Of a DNA stretch of 64,000 bases, positions 46,063-57,011 are shown piece after piece (the stretch's first letter is position 1; every line of letters starts with the position of its first letter). The stretch comes from Helianthus annuus (lineage: Eukaryota > Streptophyta > Magnoliopsida > Asterales > Asteraceae), in NCBI RefSeq assembly GCF_002127325.2, contig NC_035445.2:82082383-82146382 (forward strand), written 5' to 3'. Position numbers and translations under genes: made by a program. Under the pieces are notes generated by a model. The model saw nothing but the letters and a program-made list of their open reading frames with translations, did no database searches and was not told the origin of the DNA.

Positions 46063-47827
46063 GTAAGGTCCTCAATATCGATTTGTTTTCATTGCATTTA
46101 AGACATTTTTAAATCAAATTATATGGTAAAACATCACGTCTAACCCCCTCAAGCAACTGATAATAGATTTTAGAGAGATAATAGCTAAATGGATTTAGAT
46201 AGCAAGACATAGGATTGTGAATGATGGACTGAGGACATAAAGTGAATTTGGAGTTTTCTTTATACTCTCCTTTGGTCGAAATTATGTTCTCTCTTTGAAT
46301 TAGATGTTAATTTTCAAGGCTGGTTAATTTTTTTTCATGATTTTAATGTACAAAGGAAAAAGGTTAGAAGATTGATGATGTGAACCGGTATTTATAATCT
46401 AACAATCACGTTATTTACGTCATCTCATGATAAATGTCATGTATTGTATTGATTGGTCCAGGTTCATATGTATTTTCTCCGCCGATTTTGCGAAAGATCA
46501 TTAGGTATGCATACACAATTCACCCCCTCTGATTCGTTAATATTATCATCTCAACTCAATCGATCATCTGTAACGACGATCTAAACCTGATTCTGTATCG
46601 TTTCATTTTTTTTTTTTTTGCTTTTTTAATCAGATTCAATAAGATTATAAGGTTTTTGTGAGATTACGATTGAGGATTGTGTTTGGATTGGAATCGGGAT
46701 TGATTCATGGAGAAATCGATTCCATTCGATTTAGCATTTTTTGTAGCTGTAACTGAGACTAGCAGAATGCCTGGCATTAAAATTATGGATATTGAAAGCT
46801 AATGTTTTTCTTGAATATTGACAGTTTGATGTCCTGTATTATTATTACCCGAGCCGACTGGGGCAAGTGCTATTTGTCGAAGCTCCGTTTGTATTTCAGC
46901 CAATTTGGCAGCTTGCCAAGCCTTTAGTAAAGTCGTATGCTTGTATGCTTCTCTGGTATACTTTTTACACCGTTTTTCCATACAAATTAGTAGAAGTGGC
47001 AAACTGGGTGGGTTGGGTAACAGGTCAAAACCTGTAATTATTTAAACGGGCCAAGTTCGCTTGACCAGTACACATTTTGTCTCGAGTATTGTAATTGTTT
47101 TGGGTCAAAAGATTTATAGGTTTTATGCATTAAATTACGCTTTGGGTGACTTTTTGCCCGTTTCCTTTTATAAACTGGTTTGACCCGTTATAGATTGAGC
47201 GTAACGTAAATCAACCCATTTTACAAGTAAATGGGTCATAATTGCTATCTATAACTAGCACTATTGCTCCTTCCTTTCATGCTTATTCACATTTAAAGGT
47301 ACGGTTTTGCTCGGCGGATGATATGAGAAAGGAGTATTTTACAGAATCAACACTTCCAGAAAGCTTTAGACATTAACAACATATTCTGGTTCCTTCATGT
47401 ATACAAAAATCATTCCAGGTATTTGTACATCAATGTTGTTTATCATATGTGCATATAATAATTGATTCCCTGATTCATAGTCCAGTGACAATCGTGTAAA
47501 GTTGATGGGTTGAATTAATGAATCCGAATACAACCTATATAGATATTTGTGTCAAGCTACATGACCCGTGTAACTCTCTAATCCAGTGATTATATAAAGA
47601 AAATAGCTTATAATAAAATGGACTGAATGAGTCAAAAGTTATGCAGGGTGTGTTTATTTAAAAGTTAGATTATATCAATAATAATATATTTTTTGTAATC
47701 GTATGTAACCCACTTCTTATTTATAAAATTTTTCTACAAAAGGCGTTTTCTATAGTTCCGTCAACAATACTACCCTTTGGACCTGTCATTCTACCACCCA
47801 TTTGCGTATTTTTCCTCAACATTTACC
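46063..47827 (+). other. inner Helitron sequence, no gene assigned
   Basis: A T-run at 46604-46620 and a frame near 46706 (MEKSIPFDLAFFVAV) whose core recurs near 48865. The minus-strand frame at 46799-47002 ([19 protein letters not shown]) has coding-like composition but no family I can name. Confidence 0.4.
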
Positions 47828-48149
47828 CGTATGCATCTTGTGCAAGAAGGATGCGAGTTTTTGATATCTCCGAGATTAATTTTTCATGGTACTCGCCAGT
47901 CGAGTGATTGATGCATCTTTGTAATACACAACATTTGTGTTGATCGGTTGCTATTTCAACATAGAATTTTGCAGCAGCTTCATAGATGAACTGTGATCAG
48001 CAAGGAAATGGGTCAGATTAGGGTCATATTTTATCATTTAACACGGATGTTGTGTATTACAAAGATGAATCAATCACTCGACTGGCGAGTACCATGAAAT
48101 ATTAGTCTTGGAAATATCAAAAATGGCATCTTTCTTGCACAAGATGCAT
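47828..48149. repeat. palindromic foldback in the inner Helitron
   Basis: TGCATCTTGTGCAAGAAGGA (47832) pairs with TTTCTTGCACAAGATGCATA (48131-48150). The pairing continues through TACTCGCCAGTCGAGTGATT / AATCACTCGACTGGCGAGTA and TTTGTAATACACAAC. Arms of about 115 bp enclose a loop of about 90 bp. Confidence 0.85.
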
Positions 48150-48767
48150 ACGGGTAATGCTAAGAAAAAAAATCCCGTTTTGTCGTTTACACTTTTATAT
48201 TTTTTCGGCTAATATTTTTTAAACGTACAATGTAGAAACTATGCTGTACAGTACATTAATATTTCCTCATTACAAGAGAAATTGTCATAGAATCATAACC
48301 AAAACCATGGACATGTTGAAAAACGATGAATGATGGCACCCGGTATCTTTCTTATGGTTAGTTGCAGCATTATGTTGAAAATTTACGATCAATGTATTTA
48401 ATTTTCCTGATTTTCTTCTATAGTTAACCGAGACAACATTCAAGACTTTGGATTTGATGGCACGAACACTATGCTTCACCCTCCCTTTTTCAATGCTTGC
48501 TTATCCTTTTTACATGGTAATGATACTTCTTATATTTAAAAGACCGATTTAATACTATTAAAAATTTCATATATATATCTTTTAATGTAGTGCTACATTA
48601 CCAAGGTAAATGCTAAGTTGAAACAAATGTATAATTTAGTTAATCATTACCAATACTCCATCTCACATCATTTTATCTTCATTCATAACCATTCCTTTGT
48701 TTCAGTTGGCAGCATCTGTTGAAGTTTTAAGGAAGGCGCAGTTGTGATTGAAAAATAGGGAAGCTTT

Positions 48768-48992
48768 GTGAAATGTGAACGAGCCATATATGGGAAGAGG
48801 CGACCATGGTGGTGGAGATTTCTTCGTCGATTAACTTCGTCTTTGTACCTGCTCTTGATTCCATTCGATTTAGCGTTTTTTGTAGCTGGCGTTGGGTTAA
48901 TTAGGATCGACTGCCGAATGTTTTTATTAGTTGTTTTCGTGGCGTTAAATACTGGTGCTTTTCTTTGCCGAAGGTTTGAGATGGTTATTTAA
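48768..48992 (+). other. open frame with two hydrophobic segments, unrecognised
   Basis: A 74-codon frame: basic start (KCERAIYGKRRPWWWRFLRR), then LYLLLIPFDLAFFVAGVGL and MFLLVVFVALNTGAFL, both long enough to span a membrane. The IPFDLAFFVA core also occurs near 46716, so part of this region is duplicated within the Helitron. No family recognised; possibly a captured membrane-protein fragment. Confidence 0.3.
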
Positions 48993-49635
48993 AGATTAAG
49001 GTACCTTATTCTCTTATGATTTAATTGAACTTATTGTAGTGCTTTGCTTCATGACTCAAAGTTTTTTAATAAAGTCTTTTAAATGAACAATTGTAGTTTG
49101 AGGAAAAACGTCAAACTTTGTTTGGAGATTTGGAATTCATCATATGTTTGTTTTTCTTATTTGATTAAACTTTCATTCCAATTGCTTTAGTCAGATTAGA
49201 TGTCAAAAAGGAATTGAAGTTTAAATATTTTTTGTTTATAAACTGTTTTAATAGAATGATGTATTTTGTTATTTGGTTGCTTTCAAAATTTTGTGGTTGT
49301 GATGATGAAAGAGTCTTAATGTGATCATGGTTGTGACTTCCTGGTTAGATTAACCCAACTCAGCCTATTTGAAAGATTTAAGGGTGTGTTGTATGTAATT
49401 TTTGCTTTTGTTTGTTAGATGGTTTTGATGATGAAAAAGTTGTTCCTCATATGGTTTTGGATATTCATAAAAAGGTAACCAATTGTGAGTGTAATTTATT
49501 AAATCAATGTGTAACGAACATTATGTCGATGTACTTTTGGGACGTTCTCAAGTGTCTCAAAATATTAGGTTTAACAATCAAAGTTTAACGGTTCGACGTT
49601 TAAATTATTTTATGTGTTTAATTGGTGTTTAGCCA

Positions 49636-49664
49636 CCCGCGAAAGTCGCGGGGTCTTAGGCTAG
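49636..49664 (+). terminator. 3' end of the inner Helitron (hairpin plus CTAG)
   Basis: CCCGCG-AAAGT-CGCGGG (49636-49652), then GTCTTAGG with CTAG at 49661-49664 and a T after. This is the classic Helitron 3' terminus. Confidence 0.85.
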
Positions 49665-49979
49665 TATTTAATACATCAATAAGTTAGACTTAAAGACGGT
49701 CATATATGTGAAAGCATACTTTTTAGAGACTTTGGCTCAAAACCCCAATTCCAACTTCTCACCCAAATATTAAAACCTAAACTGTATATATAACTTAATG
49801 TACTTAATTAACTCCATATATGAATTTCCAATTTTAAAAACTTTTCAAACGGCAACCAAATATAACATAAGAAAAAAGATCTTACAAACTCATCCATTAA
49901 TGTGCTAAATAGTAAAGGGACACATTACACCATCATGTCTAATATTTAAGGCCTAAATAATTGTATAAATTTATACAAT

Positions 49980-50275
49980 TTTTTTTAAAGTCCTACAAAT
50001 CTTTATTAATCACCAAACTGGCTAACACCATATTAACCAGAAACAAAAGAATACAACATCCCCAAGTTAACAAACTATATCCCCATGAAAGTTAAATAAA
50101 AACCAATTCAGCATCCCCAAGTTAATTTTCGCCCCTTAGACCTATTCCACATCCATATATAGCCAACGATTCAGATCTCCTCGATTAGATTCTCCATAGT
50201 TACATGTTTATGGTTGAAAGCCGCTCACTTTCGCCACCTCCATACGCTCCATATGGTTGTTTGGATGACTAAGTA
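49980..50275 (-). pseudogene. 3' end of a LINE (RT zinc-binding C-terminus and poly-A), degenerate
   Basis: Read on the minus strand, TTIWSVWRWRK, then ENLIEEI and WMWNRSK-like words, resemble the last part of plant LINE reverse transcriptases. About 120 nt later a poly-A (plus-strand T-run at 49981-49988) ends it. Stops interrupt the frame. It sits in the outer Helitron; whether it inserted there or was carried is not clear. Confidence 0.45.
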
Positions 50276-50279
50276 TACT

Positions 50280-51830
50280 GCCTTTTTCTATGTATCAGAA
50301 GCACTTGGATTAATTCCGATTCAATCAAATGTGTACCAAAGCAGTATATAATAAAGTCACTAAGCGAATTAATAATTTTATAGCCCGGTACACCCGGTTG
50401 AACTGCCCGATACACCAGGTTAAACCGTTTTAAGCCCAATCCAGTACAGTCTAAAAACCAGATTTTAAACATTGATTATTCTTGCAAACCAAAATAGCAG
50501 GCAGGTCCCGAAGAGCAGCCATATTTAATGCTTCCAATAAATGCCCATGATTGCGAACCAAATCCGAAGAAGATATTAAAAAAAATCCATGTTCAAAATT
50601 CATTTAATCACGGGACTAAGTGTGACCTATTCCAAAGTTTTTTATAGATGAGATAATCAAACTCTATGTTCACTTACCTATTGAACTTTGCCCGTACTCA
50701 TGATACAGGTAAATAGAATTGAAATTTGGCCTTCGAAATCAAAATGCACAAATTAAAAAAGTACCTCCAGCTGAGAAGATGATATGATTAGGGCCTTTGA
50801 ATCGCTGGGTAGTACAACATTAAAATCGTATCTTGACCATTAAAACCTGAGACACCCATTCATCCATCTGCTAACCCATTTTCCAATCTACTGATGCAAT
50901 ATTTTTCATATCCCTGTTGTTCAGATCTATGGCAACAATGGAATCTTCAATTCATGGAATCTTTCCAGAAATTCAATGTCGGGGAACTTTTGCGTTAACC
51001 ATCTCTCCACAAATACAAATACTTGCTGGTTGTATAAATGTTTAAAACAAAAATAATTGTGTTGGTCATTGTTTATTTATTTACGGATAAAATAAATTGA
51101 GTTTTAAGGTCAAGTAGAAGATAAAGTAATAAGGCTAGAAAAATCACTATTTGATGGACCGTATAGTCTGTTAAAAAAATCATGTTCACTACACCTAATC
51201 TAAATATAAATACAAATATGTGAGATAATCTTGATCTGGGAAACTTGATAAGAACCCATATGAATATCAATATGAAAAGTGTTAGTTTGACATTAAATGT
51301 CTCTTAGCAAAGAATAATTTGATTTTTGAGGTCAAACTATCAGCTACAATATTATTATTTTAGTAAACCTCGTAATCTTTCAAGAGAAAAACTTGTTAAT
51401 AGAATCTTTAGCAAAACCCATATCAATTTCAATTGGAAGCTTGGCCTCAAAAGTCAAACATTGACAATGTTTATGTGAAGTAATGAAGGTTTACTTGATA
51501 TGCTCCTATCAGATATATGAGAATACATGCATTAGCAAAGCCGATAAACCAATACGATTGATAAAACCCGAATGTCGTTAAAAGGTTTTCCTGTGTGTTA
51601 CAGATAAAAGACCAGGTTCCAGCCGTAAACTGAATTAATAAAAGAATCTTTTACTACAATTTTAGGAAGAAAGAAGTAACCTGCTTTAACAAATTGGGTA
51701 AATATGAAACTATGCCTGGGATATCATTAATACCTCTGCAAATTGTCAATTTGCAGTTAGTATGAAAACTTAAATGAAACATGTAACCTCTTTTACAAAT
51801 ATAAACAAAAAAAATTGAAAAGCTTTTCAG
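50280..51830. other. outer Helitron sequence, no gene recognised
   Basis: AT-rich. A repeat-like GCCCGGTACACCCGGTTGAA phrase occurs near 50385. No convincing exon. Confidence 0.45.
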
Positions 51831-51835
51831 CCGTG

Positions 51836-51912
51836 GTTCAGGGTTACCATCTAAAAGAGTGTTCTCAAGCTCCAAATCTCTGACACATTTGCTACACAAC
51901 ATTAACGACACA
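51836..51912 (-). pseudogene. captured SnRK2-like protein kinase exon fragment, catalytic His and Lys changed
   Basis: The minus strand encodes KCVRDLELENTLLDGNPEPR LK. This matches the SnRK2 catalytic loop, normally CHRDLKLENTLLDG...PRLK. The HRD histidine is Val and the RDLK lysine is Glu, so it could not be an active loop. The next residues do not continue into the kinase activation segment, so only part of one exon remains. SnRK2 kinases act in osmotic and abscisic acid signalling. It lies on the same strand as the other captured exons of the outer Helitron. Confidence 0.7.
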
Positions 51913-51919
51913 TAAGTTA

Positions 51920-53181
51920 CCAAAATTTAATCACATCCAACATCATATCAATGCCTATGCATAAAATATCATTGTGTATGCATTTCTTTAATGCCTTCTA
52001 ATTTGTTGGTGTTCTAAATATGTATGCGTTTGTTTAAAAACATAGCGAATGTCTGTTGGATGCTTTGATGTATGATAATATAGACCTCCAATATAATCGA
52101 GTTGCCTGGTCAATTTAACAATAAAAAAATAATGAAGTGTGACAACTGAATAACGGGATAACATAAACCTTGGGTTCACGGTGTTGAACATGGCAGACTT
52201 GGTGCAAAATTCGTTTGATATGGCCGCTGGATTTTGATGGGTCAAAGGATAGGATCAAGGTTGGGATCTCATTGTTGTACACGACTTGTTCGTTCATTTG
52301 GCGAGCCCGAAACGACCTTATATTTAAGAATCATTGCCTTTCTATTGATAAGATGTTGGAAGACATCTAGACCCAACTTTTCTCTTAGGTCAAGACCGTT
52401 TGGCAATGACCCTGGTGCAATATTCATTACAAAAGCATCATAGCACCACAAATTAGTTATATTTTAAAACCTTGAAAATGAAATCTTGAAAACAGGTTGT
52501 TTTAAAAAAATATTGATATTCTAGATAAGTTTACGGAATGAAAACTTGAGAGGCCCAAAATTACACATGTTTAATACATTGGTGGCCTTCAAAGTGGATA
52601 GTTGGACTGCCTCCACGTACATTATTCCATAAAAAAAAACAGTTCTAAATTACCTTAACAATTTCACATATCCTGTGTTGGTTTTATCTCCTGCTGTTTG
52701 AGTAGATTACACAGTTGTTCTGTCTCTTGTTTCTCTTTTCAGAAGTTGGTATTCGCCTCCAACCAAAATCCCACCAAATGTTGTCCCCCGCCCACCTATA
52801 ACAACCAAAACTTGGGCTACTTTTCTCTAATTAACTGAAAATAGCAAGTAAACAGTCCCTTAACCTCCCAAACCTAACATGGATCAAGATCTGTTACAGT
52901 TTTAGCTATCTTTTAAGAATTTACCAATTTGACTCGTTGCAAACAACATAATCCGAATTGACTAATTCTTAAATAAACGGGTTGAAATAAATTTTTTTTG
53001 ACCACTTAAAATTGAAAAAAAAAAACCCTACTTTGATCTAAATTGATTCAGTTATCTATAAAAAAATTTAAAAAAATATATAGTGATCAGATAATTCACC
53101 CAATAATAGGAAATAAAACACATGGTCTTACCAAATTTCTTGTCTACGAATGTTGCATCATTTTACTTTTCAGCAGTAATA
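51920..53181. other. outer Helitron sequence, no gene assigned
   Basis: Minus-strand frames at 52115-52451 (ILSFDPSKSSGHIKRILHQ; APGSLPNGLDLREKLGLD) have coding-like wording, but I cannot name a family. They may be worn captured exons. Confidence 0.4.
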
Positions 53182-53190
53182 TTTTTATAA

Positions 53191-53566
53191 GAGTTAAATG
53201 CCATTTTAGTTCCTGTGGTTTGGGCCATTTTGCCAGTTTAGTCCAAAGGTTTCATTTTTAACCTGTGGGTCCAAAAAGGTTTCACAGTTGCCATTTTAGT
53301 CCACTGGGTTAACTTCATCCATTTTTTCTGTTAACGAGAAGGCCAATTCGGTCGTTTTATATGGCTGAATTGCCCTTTCAGATAACATAATTACATACAA
53401 AATGACCAAATTGGCCTTCTCGTTAACAGAAAAAATGGATGAAGTTAACCAAGTGGACTAAAATGGCAACTGTGAAACCTTTTTGGACCCACAGGTTAAA
53501 AATGAAACCTTTGGACTAAACTGGCAAAATGACCCAAACCACAGGGACTAAAATGGCATTTAACTC
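53191..53566. mobile_element. Mutator-type MITE (376 bp), perfect 9-bp target duplication
   Basis: Arms of about 165 bp are near-perfect inverted repeats, GAGTTAAATGCCATTTTAGT inward against ACTAAAATGGCATTTAACTC. TTTTTATAA flanks it at 53182-53190 and 53567-53575. A 9-bp duplication with long inverted repeats points to Mutator-like transposition. Inserted in the outer Helitron. Confidence 0.9.
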
Positions 53567-54127
53567 TTTTTATAATTAAAACCCCAATTGCGATTCTAAA
53601 CCATAGTTTCATGTATATATTCTAAACCCCAATTAACGCATATTCAAATCTCTCTAGTAGTAATAGGAAAGGTAAGCCTTATATTCAAATTAAACATGGA
53701 TCACCAAAGAAAGTTATGTTTAGAGCATACATTATAGATCGATTAAAAAAGTTACCAGGTCGTTTCCAATCGCGATTGAAGATGAAGTTTAGAAAGGCAA
53801 AACTGCCACCAAGAGTGGAAAGATAACACTTGCTCTTTACCAATCTACCTGATATCACTTTCTCCATTCGATAAATTTTCCCCCTCATTCTATAACCCTA
53901 GTTTTTGCTCTCAATCAATTTCACTAATTGCTTCCAATAGCGATTGAAGAGGAAGAAATCTTCGGTTTTGTAGATTGCAAATAACATATTACAGATTGAT
54001 TAAAGTGAAAGAATAAAAAAATTATCAAATTACAACATCAAAGATAGTAGCCAAACAAAGAATGCGATTTAAAGGTCTCGAATAATAAAAAGCTTCAGAT
54101 TCACTTGTCTTAATTAAGATTGATTAA

Positions 54128-54478
54128 ATCAATGGCCTAGAGTTAACTAATTTAGTCTTTAAGAAACTTAAACAATTAGGTTCAAAATCTAAAGGATCTA
54201 TAACTAATTCGGCCCATGCCTCGGCCCGCCCACCGAACTCGTCTACTGCACTTGAGAGTGAACCGACTGAGCCAAAAAAGTCGGCGAAGCCGCAGACTCC
54301 TCCCCGGACACAGCTACAGCCTCATTTACCGTCTCCTCCGATGCAGGCCCATTACTATCGATATCATCACTCCTACCATGATCAACCTCCAACAATGATA
54401 ACAAACATACCCATGCAAAGAGATATACATATTCCAAAACAATCTTATTTTAGATATCTAAATCCTCAAGGAAATTAG
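54128..54478 (+). other. 116-codon open frame rich in Pro, His, Tyr, Gln, unrecognised
   Basis: The plus strand stays open from 54128 to the TAG at 54476-54478, with no early ATG. It encodes a Ser/Pro/Lys region (TALESEPTEPKKSAKPQTPP) and then a Tyr/His/Pro-rich tail (MQAHYYRYHHSYHDQPPT ... QSYFRYLNPQGN). Local base composition is more GC-rich than its surroundings. It could be a captured exon on the opposite strand to its neighbours. The minus strand is also open here, so the sense strand is uncertain. Confidence 0.3.
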
Positions 54479-54594
54479 TAAAATAAACCAATAACAACTC
54501 AAATATTTGTAATCAGAATTATAATATCATAGTTCATAATTGCTCGGTTTCACTATTTCGAATACCTCGTAATGAAGGAATAAACAGATCACAC

Positions 54595-55004
54595 TCACAG
54601 TCGGTATAATCCATGACTAATTCCTGAAGCCGTTTTATAGGGACCGACACATCCACAGTCACAATTTAAATAACTGCCATTACCACGTTCAAATGTTGTC
54701 AAGAAATCAAGATTTTCTTCCACATATGTTGCGTATCTCTCTAGAATCCTCACAATTTTATCAAACCGAGGTCGTTTTTCTGGTTTGATTGACCAACATC
54801 GTCGGAAGAGCCGGCGAAACGCTATTGGACATGAATACAGAGGTCTAACATTCTGCATGCATATATATATACACACACAATTACAAAAATGCATCTAACA
54901 GCAAGAAGCTATAAATGATTAAACAAAAATACCTTTTGACAGACGACAAATGCAACTTGTTTTGGATTCATATTATTAAACTGTGTCAAAGCAGTTAAAA
55001 GCTC
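54595..55004 (-). pseudogene. captured Raf/HT1-like protein kinase fragment (last two exons)
   Basis: Exon 55004-54933 encodes ELLTALTQFNNMNPKQVAFV. Exon 54852-54595, after TGCATGCAG, encodes NVRPLYSCPIAFRRLFRRCW, SIKPEKRPRFDKIVRILERY and a tail to the natural-looking TGA at 54597-54595. These are subdomains X-XI of plant Raf-like/HT1-type kinases (ELLT...PF..M...QAAF, CW...P..RP.F..I). ATP-binding and catalytic loops are absent, so it is a fragment. Splice sites are kept. It lies on the outer Helitron's strand, next to villin and VIH pieces. Confidence 0.85.
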
Positions 55005-55104
55005 CTAAAGAACAATGGCAAAACTGTAAACATCAATTTAATAAATTACTATGGCTCTTATATCTAGTTGTGATATAGCGACAATTAGATAATTTCAGTG
55101 GTGC

Positions 55105-55260
55105 CTCGACACTTTTCTTTCCAAACCATGTCCCAATAGAGCATTCTTCTTGATCTTCTCCATGATAACTATACCAGCATATATAACATTCTCCTCTATA
55201 AAACCTAGACTCATCAGGGATCGGAAGAAGAGCCTTCGCTTGGCCATTCACATGCCAAAC
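55105..55260 (-). pseudogene. captured villin exon (gelsolin-type domain)
   Basis: Villins bundle and sever actin. After TTCACCAG the minus strand encodes VWHVNGQAKALLPIPDESRF, YRGECYICWYSYHGED and IGTWFGKKSVE, the plant villin gelsolin-repeat signature. The exon ends in sequence without a clean GT donor (GAGGCACC), so the boundary is damaged or the intron was lost. No other villin exon is seen nearby. Confidence 0.88.
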
Positions 55261-55688
55261 CTGGTGAATACATCCATAGAAATACGATAACATTAAATAC
55301 AACCCAATTCACATTAGTAAGCAGGTTGAAATCAACACAGTTTTCTTAATTCGCTTTTGTAGCTCCTTTAATACTCATTTTTTTGGATATGGTGTCCTCC
55401 TACTCTACCCATGGATGTAGACATCAATGTTTGTCTCTTTCATATTCACAATATTTAATTCTATTACAGATTTCATCAATTTATAGATATGGGAATACTC
55501 CAAATAATAGGCTATATAACCATCTGAAACAATCTGTTAATATTTAAATGAAATCAATGGTAGCACACAGCTGCTCAAGCACTTTAACAGTTAACTATAC
55601 AATAAGTTCGTCTAACCATACATCATACAAGATCCACATAACACAAACTGCAATTTCTATGGACGCCATATGGTATAGAATTTGATAC

Positions 55689-55771
55689 CTGCAGACGACC
55701 TTCATCTGAGCTATAAAATTTGAGGCCATGTCGGTACATACTATGGAGGCGAAGCAGTCGTGTAGCGTCAC
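55689..55771 (-). pseudogene. captured VIH/PPIP5K exon (inositol pyrophosphate kinase-phosphatase)
   Basis: VIH proteins make inositol pyrophosphates through an N-terminal kinase and carry a C-terminal phosphatase-like domain. The 83-nt block lies between TTTCTCAG and GTATCA. On the minus strand it encodes [25 protein letters not shown], matching the start of the phosphatase-like domain ([20 protein letters not shown]). No stop lies inside it. It is the third unrelated host gene within about 1.2 kb on this strand. Confidence 0.82.
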
Positions 55772-56991
55772 CTGAGAAATAAAGTGACAAAAAACTTCAA
55801 ACTACACTGAGCACCTACTAATCAATTCATTTTGCCACCTGCATCGATGAATTATAAATGTCTTGTGAATATCTGATGTGTAATTATGGCTGTAATTATA
55901 CTAAGATCTTATAAATGTCTTGTGAATAACTGGTGTGCAATTATACAATTGCAAGACCTATACACTTTTAATAACTTTGAAAAATATAATAATGTAACAG
56001 GATTTAAGTTCTATTTATTAAAACTAAACCAAAATTAACCGACTACCGACCACTTCGAGTCCTTTGACATGTTCTTTTTGTACCTAAATTGTTTCGTATT
56101 ACCCATTAGGGATAAGCATGACCTGAATCAACCCAGTAAAATACGAAAGAGTCTAAATCACCACTGAAGTTTAATAGAAAAAGAATATATAATAAGGCAT
56201 TAAGCCACTTACTTTCTAGTAGAATATTCAGAAGATTAGCAAGGATTGAAATCAATTTCAGATTGTCCATCTCCCATGGCTTCGGCTATCTGATATCCTC
56301 ATCATCAAAACCTCTTCACAATAAAAACCCTAAAAAATTGAATCGTTATGAATGAAAAGATGTTAGACAATAGATAAAAATAGTGAAAATGAATGAGCAA
56401 TACAGGGATTTATAAAAGAAGATTGTGGCAAAGGCTTTGGTGGCCATAGATACCCTAGATGACTATTAAGGTTTGTTAATGTGAAGGGGATGAAAGAAAA
56501 GGGGAAAAGAAGCGGGTGGGATGTAAATAAACCATACAATCAAAAAGAAAGGAATCAAAAAATTATAGTCTTACCTCAATCAACCATACAACCACTCTCT
56601 TTCTTCCAATCGCATACCTTCAAAGCACCATAGCCATAGCCATTGTCGCCAATACTCATCATATAACCCTACATCACACTCGATCATCTGAATTACATCA
56701 TGAAAGATCAAGAAAACATACCTAGATAGTCTTTGTGTTTGAGACAATTGAAGAAGTATGAAATCGCAGGAATTGGATGGATCTTCAAACTAACTCCAAG
56801 ATATATGCCAAGATATATGAGATTGAAATTAGGGTTTTAAGGATTGATTGAACAGACGACGTATTGGAGAAGATTTCTAACTGACTGATTGAGAATTGAG
56901 TGGTTTCCATATAAAGCATTTTGCCGCTCAAACACTAATTATCTGATCAAAGACCATTGCCACATCATGGTCAAATGGTCAACACTATTTT
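55772..56991 (-). other. 5' part of the outer Helitron, no gene assigned
   Basis: A minus-strand stretch near 56330-56215 (PKPWEMDNLKLISILANLL, with a stop just before it) ends at a possible splice site and may be another worn exon. The outer part holds leader-like AAAACCCTAATTTCAATC near 56830. Confidence 0.4.
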
Positions 56992-57011
56992 GCTTTAGTA
57001 TAAGAGATAGA
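56992..57011 (-). other. 5' terminus of the outer Helitron
   Basis: The minus strand reads TCTATCTCTTATACTAAAGC from 57011, preceded by A. It shares TCTATCT and an ATA(C/A)TA-type stretch with the 5' ends at 33678 and 60630. Confidence 0.75.

Larger units (their letters stand above)
33678..49664 (+). mobile_element. inner Helitron (plus strand) with captured laccase and ankyrin exons, split by copia B
   Basis: The 5' end TCTATCTATTATACTAAATG follows an A (33677) and matches the other two Helitron 5' ends here. The 3' end has a perfect hairpin, eight bases, CTAG at 49661-49664, then T (49665). Without copia B (8.9 kb with its target duplication) the element is about 7.1 kb. No Rep/helicase is seen. 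Its plus-strand contents include fragments of a laccase and an ankyrin-repeat protein with introns kept, typical of Helitron capture. It is inserted in outer-Helitron sequence. Confidence 0.72.
20042..57011 (-). mobile_element. outer Helitron (minus strand), heavily invaded
   Basis: On the minus strand the 5' terminus reads TCTATCTCTTATACTAAAG from 57011, preceded by A. The 3' terminus reads a hairpin, seven bases and CTAG at 20042, followed by T. This is the Helitron structure with insertion between A and T. Independent support comes from the duplicated segment: copy 2 breaks at 20041 and resumes at 57012 against continuous copy 1. Its own sequence is 20042-20134, 26325-26672, 33654-33677 and most of 49665-57011. 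The rest is copia A, the CACTA element, the inner Helitron and a MITE. No Rep/helicase gene is seen, so it is non-autonomous. The minus-strand kinase, villin and VIH exons are captured host sequence. Confidence 0.7.

Noticed and set aside
49665..54500. A nearer 3' end for the minus-strand Helitron whose 5' end is at 57011
   Set aside because: I found no hairpin plus CTAG on the minus strand in this interval. The terminus at 20042 fits both the structure and the paralogue break.
54595..55004. A functional kinase gene
   Set aside because: Only the last two exons of the kinase domain exist; no ATP-binding or catalytic loop is present upstream on this strand.
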